Positions 58,980 through 64,000 of a DNA stretch of 64,000 nt are shown in pieces. The position numbers and the translations under genes are program-made. The number at the start of each line of letters is the position of its first letter. The first letter of the stretch is position 1. The notes beneath the pieces are model-generated. The model was not told the DNA's origin and did no database searches. It was given only the letters and a program-made list of their open reading frames with translations. The DNA is taken from assembly GCF_020520425.1 (NCBI RefSeq), contig NC_079488.1, forward strand, positions 8,657,747 to 8,721,746, read 5' to 3'. Source of the stretch: Spinacia oleracea. Its lineage: Eukaryota > Streptophyta > Magnoliopsida > Caryophyllales > Amaranthaceae.

Positions 58980-60656
58980 CTGTTGACTTAGTTTATGTTA
59001 CTTTTTCTATTTACTCCGTGCTAGTTAAAACATTATTTGATTCGGGAGCAACTTATTCTTTTGTTTTGTCATCTGTTATTAAGAGTCTGAAGTTAGTAGA
59101 TTTTGAATGATTGATTTACCTGTTATTATGTCTACTGGTGTAACCATAAGGTGTACCAAGTTGTTTAAGAATTCGCCTTTGAAGATAAAAGATTGCGTCT
59201 TCTTTCTGATTTGATAGAGTTTAATCTGGGAAACCTAGATGTAATTCTGAGGATGGATTGACTAAGTTTGTTCAAGGCCAAGTTAGAGTGTGTAATTCAG
59301 AAACTAAGTATAAGGAACCCTATTGGAAATTTGACCTCATATAGACGTTTTGAGAAATCCAAGAACCTTGGGGTTATTTCTGCAATGCAAGTGAGGAAAT
59401 TGATGATAAGGAGTGTGAATTATTTTTCTGTAGGGTGCTAGATGTGAGTAAAGAAGTTGGAGTGAAGATCGAGGATGTTCCCATGGTGAATGAATTCTTT
59501 GATGTGTTTCCGAGTGAAATTGCGAGTACGTCACCAACTAGAGCCCTTGAGTTCACAATGGAGTTGAATCCCTGACCGACACCTATATCCAGAGCACTTG
59601 ATAGAATGGCAACTCCTAAAATGAGTGAATTGAAGACATAGTTTCAAGAATGGTTCGATGAGGGGTATATTAGGCCTAATGCATCACCACGGGGAGCTCT
59701 GGTGTTGTTTATTAAGAAGAAAGACGAGAATGTGAGATTGGGTATTGATTTTAGGGAGCTAAGCAATGTAACCATCAAGAACAAGTATCCTTTGCCTAGG
59801 ATAGATGACATATTGGATCAATTGAATTGGGCGAGTGTGTTCTCGAAGACTGATTTGCGTTTGAAGTACCACCAATTGAGAATAGCTGATAAGGGCCTAA
59901 GACCTCATTAGGATTCGTCATTGTCATTAAAGGTTTATAGTAACGTCTTTTGGGTTAACCAATGCACATGCATTACTTATGGATTTGATGAATGAGATTT
60001 TCTACGAATTCCGAATTAAGTTCGTTATTGTGTTATTGATGATATCCTGATTTATTCAAGGAATGAGAAAGAGCATGACAAACACTTGAGGATTATTTGG
60101 AGACGCTTAGAAAGAACTTATTTTTATGTGAATGAAGTATACGAATCTTGAAGTCATGTGTGAATAAGTGACATCGACGGAAAAGTGAGGGACTAAATTG
60201 ATTGGAAACTATGTTACGTGAGGGAATAAATTTAAGAGAAATTCGAGTGGTCCAGGATCGTTAGAAATCATTTGGCGTCTTGAAAAGATGAAAAGAAATA
60301 TATGAATTGGTGAAAGAGCTAGGAGTTGTGCCCAAAAGTTATACATCCATGAAAGGAATAATGAGGTTGGTAAAAAGGAAAAGTTGACCAGAAAGAGTCT
60401 CTGTAGATCCGGCTAAGATTCAAGATGTGAGTGAGTGACCTATTCCAAGAACGTGTCCGATATCTAAAGTTTTCTAGGCCTAGATGATCATTATAGGAGG
60501 TTGTGAAAGACTTTTCGAAGAGAGCAAAACCATTGACCAACTTGTTGAAAGAGGAATCGAAATTCGAGTGGAGTAAGAAATGTAAAAAGTTTTCTAGATT
60601 TTAAAAGAGCGTTTGACCTCCGCACCTGTTGTCGTGTCAATTGAAACCCTATGAGG
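58980..60656 (+). pseudogene. pol: Ty3/gypsy protease and reverse transcriptase, decayed
   Basis: The protease active site is readable at about 59010-59080 (LVKTLFDSGATYSFV). After several stops, RT follows: ISRALDRMATPKMSELK near 59590, then the longest frame (59702-59911) with [36 protein letters not shown] and [17 protein letters not shown] shifted VIDDILIYSRNEKEHDKHL near 60036 is the FIDD-type catalytic motif. Near 60640 the RNase H sequence QLKPYEAK appears and is cut at once by the tandem-duplication junction. The rest of RNase H and integrase is not in the window. Many stops make it inactive. Confidence 0.85.
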
Positions 60657-60657
60657 C

Positions 60658-61756
60658 TAAAGTCTTATCAAAGGAATTTGTTCACGTCGTTGCACAAGGC
60701 ATTACACATTGCAAAACTCCCTCAACTGTGCGAGTATATCAAACAATTGCTTGCCCAGTATGATACAGTGGAACAACGGGTAATTGAACTGAATCTAGAT
60801 ATTGAACCTATTAAGATCACTCTATTTGGTTGTTAAATTGATTTGTACGTTGGGTTCCACATTTTTATGATCGAGTGTGGTTGTTTCTATTAGTGTTTTT
60901 AATTATTAAAAGTACGTACTTGTGTAGTTGTGTTTGTGATGATTATCGTATTTGTAAATGACTATCTATGTAAATATGTAAATGTATTTGGTTAGAATGA
61001 GTATATATGTGGTTAAGTTATTACAATGACCAGTGTTTACCAGAAACGAAGTGGTTTTTATCAAAGCTATGAACTCCGCCAAATCAAATAACTAGTAACT
61101 TTGCGCCTTGTTTACATTTGTTTGTAATCGTGTAGAATTAAAGTTGTTTCTTCGGTGACTACCAAGCACACTCTATGTAATTACCAACCTATTTTGAATA
61201 GGTCCAAGCACTAATCAATACGCATCTTTTATTCCTGGTAAGCACTAAGATAGTAATTGGTAATAGCCTATCTTGTGAAATATTTTTGTTTACATCTTAA
61301 TTACCCTGTTAATTTTGCTAATATTTTGCATCCATTCTATCTGACGTAATTACCAAAGGATTGTGTGACACACACCAAGGTTTCAAACCATTTCGTTATA
61401 TGTCTTAAGAAGGATTAATAGAAATTAACTTCTCGAGTGATTCGCACAGTTATTTCTCTTGTTAGTCACCAACTTTAGATTATGGTCATTACCAATTACC
61501 TATATGTTGTGGATACCACCTGGCTATTACCATGCTGTGATATGGTACCTTCTATGCATTACGTATATGCAACACCATACCAATTACCTTTCTGCATCCC
61601 CATACTAGTAACTTTGCGCCTTGTTTACATTTGTTTGTAATCGTGTAGAATTGAAGTTGTTTCTTCGGTGACTACCAAGCACACGTTATGTAATTACCAA
61701 CCTATTTCGACTAGGTCCAAGCACTAATCAATACGCATCTTTTAGTCCTGGTAAGA
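60658..61756 (+). repeat. Tandem duplication, second copy: coiled-coil gene end and flank
   Basis: A repeat of 52704-53802. It contains the last 60 codons of the coiled-coil protein (60658-60836, NLFTSLHKALHIAKLPQL ... ITLFGC) fused behind gypsy RNase H sequence, then the same 3' flank with the paired 151-bp repeats. The ATG at 60651 is supplied by gypsy sequence (MRLKSYQRN), so a small chimeric frame exists, but it has no known promoter. Confidence 0.92.
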
Positions 61757-64000
61757 TGTAATCCCCCGTAAATTTATAAATTTTATTAAATATATTTTAA
61801 CGTATATTATTTATATTTAAATAGAATTTATGAATTTTAGTAATAAATATATAATTAACGTATATTTATTTTATTTACGTTTTAAATATTTTAACGATTT
61901 ATGAAATTAAAAGTAATTTTAGAATTTTACGTTGAAAAGAATTCGAATTACGAAAACGCGTTTGATTGAATTTGGATAAACAATCCTAACTATTTTTGGA
62001 TTCAAACAACATCAATTCCAATCCTAGCCCAAGTTTACAAGGCCCAATAGAGAAACCCAAACAAAATTACCCAACCCCTTTCCTCTCCTTCAATTTTACG
62101 TAAAAACAAAATAAACAAATCAAAACCTCTGCTCCAAGTTCACGTGAAAGAAATCAAACCAACTCAAACCCTTCTCCCTCACGCTGCTGTCCACGCCGCC
62201 GCCACCACCGCCGGCGCTCCTCCGCCGTCGCTGCTGCACGGTAACACTCCTCCTTTCCTTCGTCTTCTTCTTTTGTCTTTCGTTGTTTTCGTGCCCTTCT
62301 CTTCACTCGAGTACTTCGTTTTCCTCACAGCAACCACATCAGCCACCGAGCTCGACTGCCGGCGACCAAGACCACCGGTCTTCCTCCATCGGTAACGCTC
62401 TCCGCACCTTCGTCCTTCTTCCTCTCATTCGTTTTTCCTTTTCTTTTTCTCATTCGTTTTTCTTCCTTCTTAAGTTATTTCATTTCTTGCCTCCTCCTCT
62501 TTCGATTTTTGCACAACCGCCGCCTAGTCGTGCAACCACTCCTCCGCTGCCGCCGAGCAGTTCTTCCGCTGCCGGCCGCACCTCACACCGCCTGCCACCT
62601 TCGTCATCCCTTGTTGGTTAATTCTTGAAAACCTAAAGCTAATCTAATTTTAATTATATGTTATTAAGTTAATCTATGTTGGATTGAATTAAATTTATGA
62701 CTTTTATGACTTATTTATGAATTTCAAATTGTAATGTTGCATAATTAAATTATTGATTTTCAGATTTCACAAATTGACTGAAACGAGATTTTTGAATTAG
62801 TTAAAGCGGGAATTTTAAGTCTTTAATGGTTGGAAATCATGGTGGGATGATTAGGGATTTTGGAATTGATTGTTTCAACGTTCTAAGAACGTTAATTGGT
62901 CTTAGTGAAGTTTTTTAAATGAATTTATATTGCTGAAAATTTAAAGTACGATGTTTGCAAAAAGTTTTCAACGAATTTCAATCACTAATTCAAAAATTAT
63001 GATGCTAGGAAATCAAAGGTTTAAGTTTTGATATTGGGGAATGTTCTAAATATGTTTAGGATGCATTTAGAATGCTTTATTATGGTTGCCAATGATTGGA
63101 AATTGATTGGGATTATTTGTTGGTTGTTTTAGGCGGAGAATTCTCTTTAGGCAACTTTTGAAAGTGTTAAAGTGGCCTATCAGTTTGTTTACACAAGGTA
63201 CGTACATACCTGTGTGCTCGGAATGTGTGCTAATTGTTGAAACCATGTTGAATTTGTTGTTGAACTTGGCTATGTTGATATTATTGTTGAACTTGGTGAT
63301 GTTGATATTATCGACGAACCTAGTCAGGTTGAAATTGCATGTTTAATACTGTTGGATGGACGTATTGAACCTATATTGCATTAAGAGAATTATAACATGT
63401 TAGTATGGATGATTGATGCAAACATGTTTGATTGGGAACACTAGATTACTTTGTATATGTTGATTCAGATCAGTTGATTGTTGTTCCCTTTTTAGCTTTT
63501 CACTACTTTATGAGGGCCGAGGACCTTGTTTAGTAAGTTGAAACTTTATACCCATATACAGGGTTGATCATGGTTAAAGGAAAGGTTGGGTAAATTGGAA
63601 TGAGTCTTGATTGATGCCTTTATGATCACGTACTTAATTCTAAGATAAAAACAGTTGTGAACGAATGTGGATTGTATGCCTTATGTGATTGTTGAGTCAT
63701 AACATAGTCTCAATTTGTAAATCATGTAAAGTGAAACTGGGTAGCAATAGCTTTAGACTGTGCACGTCTAAAGTGACGGACAAACAGGAGTTGGGGTTCA
63801 TGGTGGTAGCCCATGGCCTTTTCTGGGACCGGATTGATCACCGTGTCCTATTTTTATTCAAATGTTCCTCGATATCTTAGGTCAGTGAGGTTACGGAGTC
63901 GCGCCCGTACCTCGTCTTCCTTAGTGAAGACTGTTGGACGGACAACTCGGTCCATTGTCTATTTCAACTAAAATAATATTAATGTTATGAAAGTCTAGTC
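61757..64000 (+). mobile_element. Ty3/gypsy LTR, second copy (runs off window)
   Basis: Starts TGTAATCCCCCGTAAATTTA as at 53803 and is nearly identical to it, with one 14-bp unit fewer near 62210. Because the flanking sequence is duplicated with it, this is not the 3' LTR of the element at 53803 but the 5' LTR copied by the tandem duplication. Confidence 0.9.

Noticed and set aside
53803-64000. Reading the two LTR copies (53803 and 61757) as the 5' and 3' LTRs of one gypsy element
   Set aside because: The second copy is preceded by the same non-LTR flank as the first (60658-61756), not by a polypurine tract, so it belongs to a tandem duplication.

Overview
The window is plant nuclear DNA, most likely from a dicot. 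Evidence: split genes with GT-AG introns, a plant ureide permease, a plant-type TAF9 exon, plasma-membrane H+-ATPase exon remnants, Helitrons, Stowaway/Tourist/Mutator-type MITEs, an RTE-type LINE tail, and Ty1/copia and Ty3/gypsy LTR retrotransposons with tRNA-iMet primer sites. The style of the LTR families would fit Amaranthaceae (spinach, beet, quinoa), but that is only an impression. No rRNA, tRNA, CRISPR or bacterial-style operon was seen.

Layout. (1) 1-6200: intergenic DNA with small DNA transposons: a Stowaway-like MITE, a 562-bp minus-strand Helitron, a 2.4-kb AT-rich element with hairpin-like inverted termini and dozens of TAGTAACTAT-type motifs, a second Stowaway-like MITE, and a 352-bp foldback element with a 9-bp target duplication. 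(2) About 7000-13496: a mosaic of gene pieces, all on the plus strand: a leader plus first coding exon of TAF9, a coiled-coil fragment, and at least three broken exons of a P-type H+-ATPase. It ends in a textbook Helitron 3' terminus (GC hairpin, then CTAG). (3) 13835-16997: the only clearly intact gene, a seven-exon ureide permease on the minus strand, with a Tourist-like MITE in its last intron and possibly a distant 5'-UTR exon near 20 kb. (4) 17-21 kb: low-complexity repeats and the 3' end of an RTE LINE.

(5) 21357-47875: a cluster built from one Ty1/copia superfamily. It holds six LTRs of about 1.4 kb (A-F). LTR A is a perfect solo LTR with a 5-bp target duplication, nested in a decayed internal region whose inverted paralogue on the right preserves the empty site. 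Two 5' LTRs lie head to head (C and D). LTR D leads into a nearly complete gag-PR-IN reading frame, which is cut off after integrase by an opposite LTR. Two internal regions (left, plus strand; right, minus strand) share the same decay and look like a non-autonomous subfamily. (6) 47876-49748: the 3' end of a Ty3/gypsy-like element. (7) 49749-53802: a low-copy-looking stretch with a two-exon B3-domain gene and a small coiled-coil gene carrying one in-frame stop, each with a TATA-like box. (8) 53803-64000: a Ty3/gypsy element with a 2.8-kb 5' LTR, decayed gag, protease and RT. A tandem duplication of about 7.95 kb then begins again in the middle of the coiled-coil gene at about 60658 and runs off the window.

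Apart from ureide permease, and perhaps the B3 gene, the genes are not a working set. They are captured, truncated or decayed pieces in transposon-dominated DNA. All boundaries and similarities were judged by eye, without database searches.
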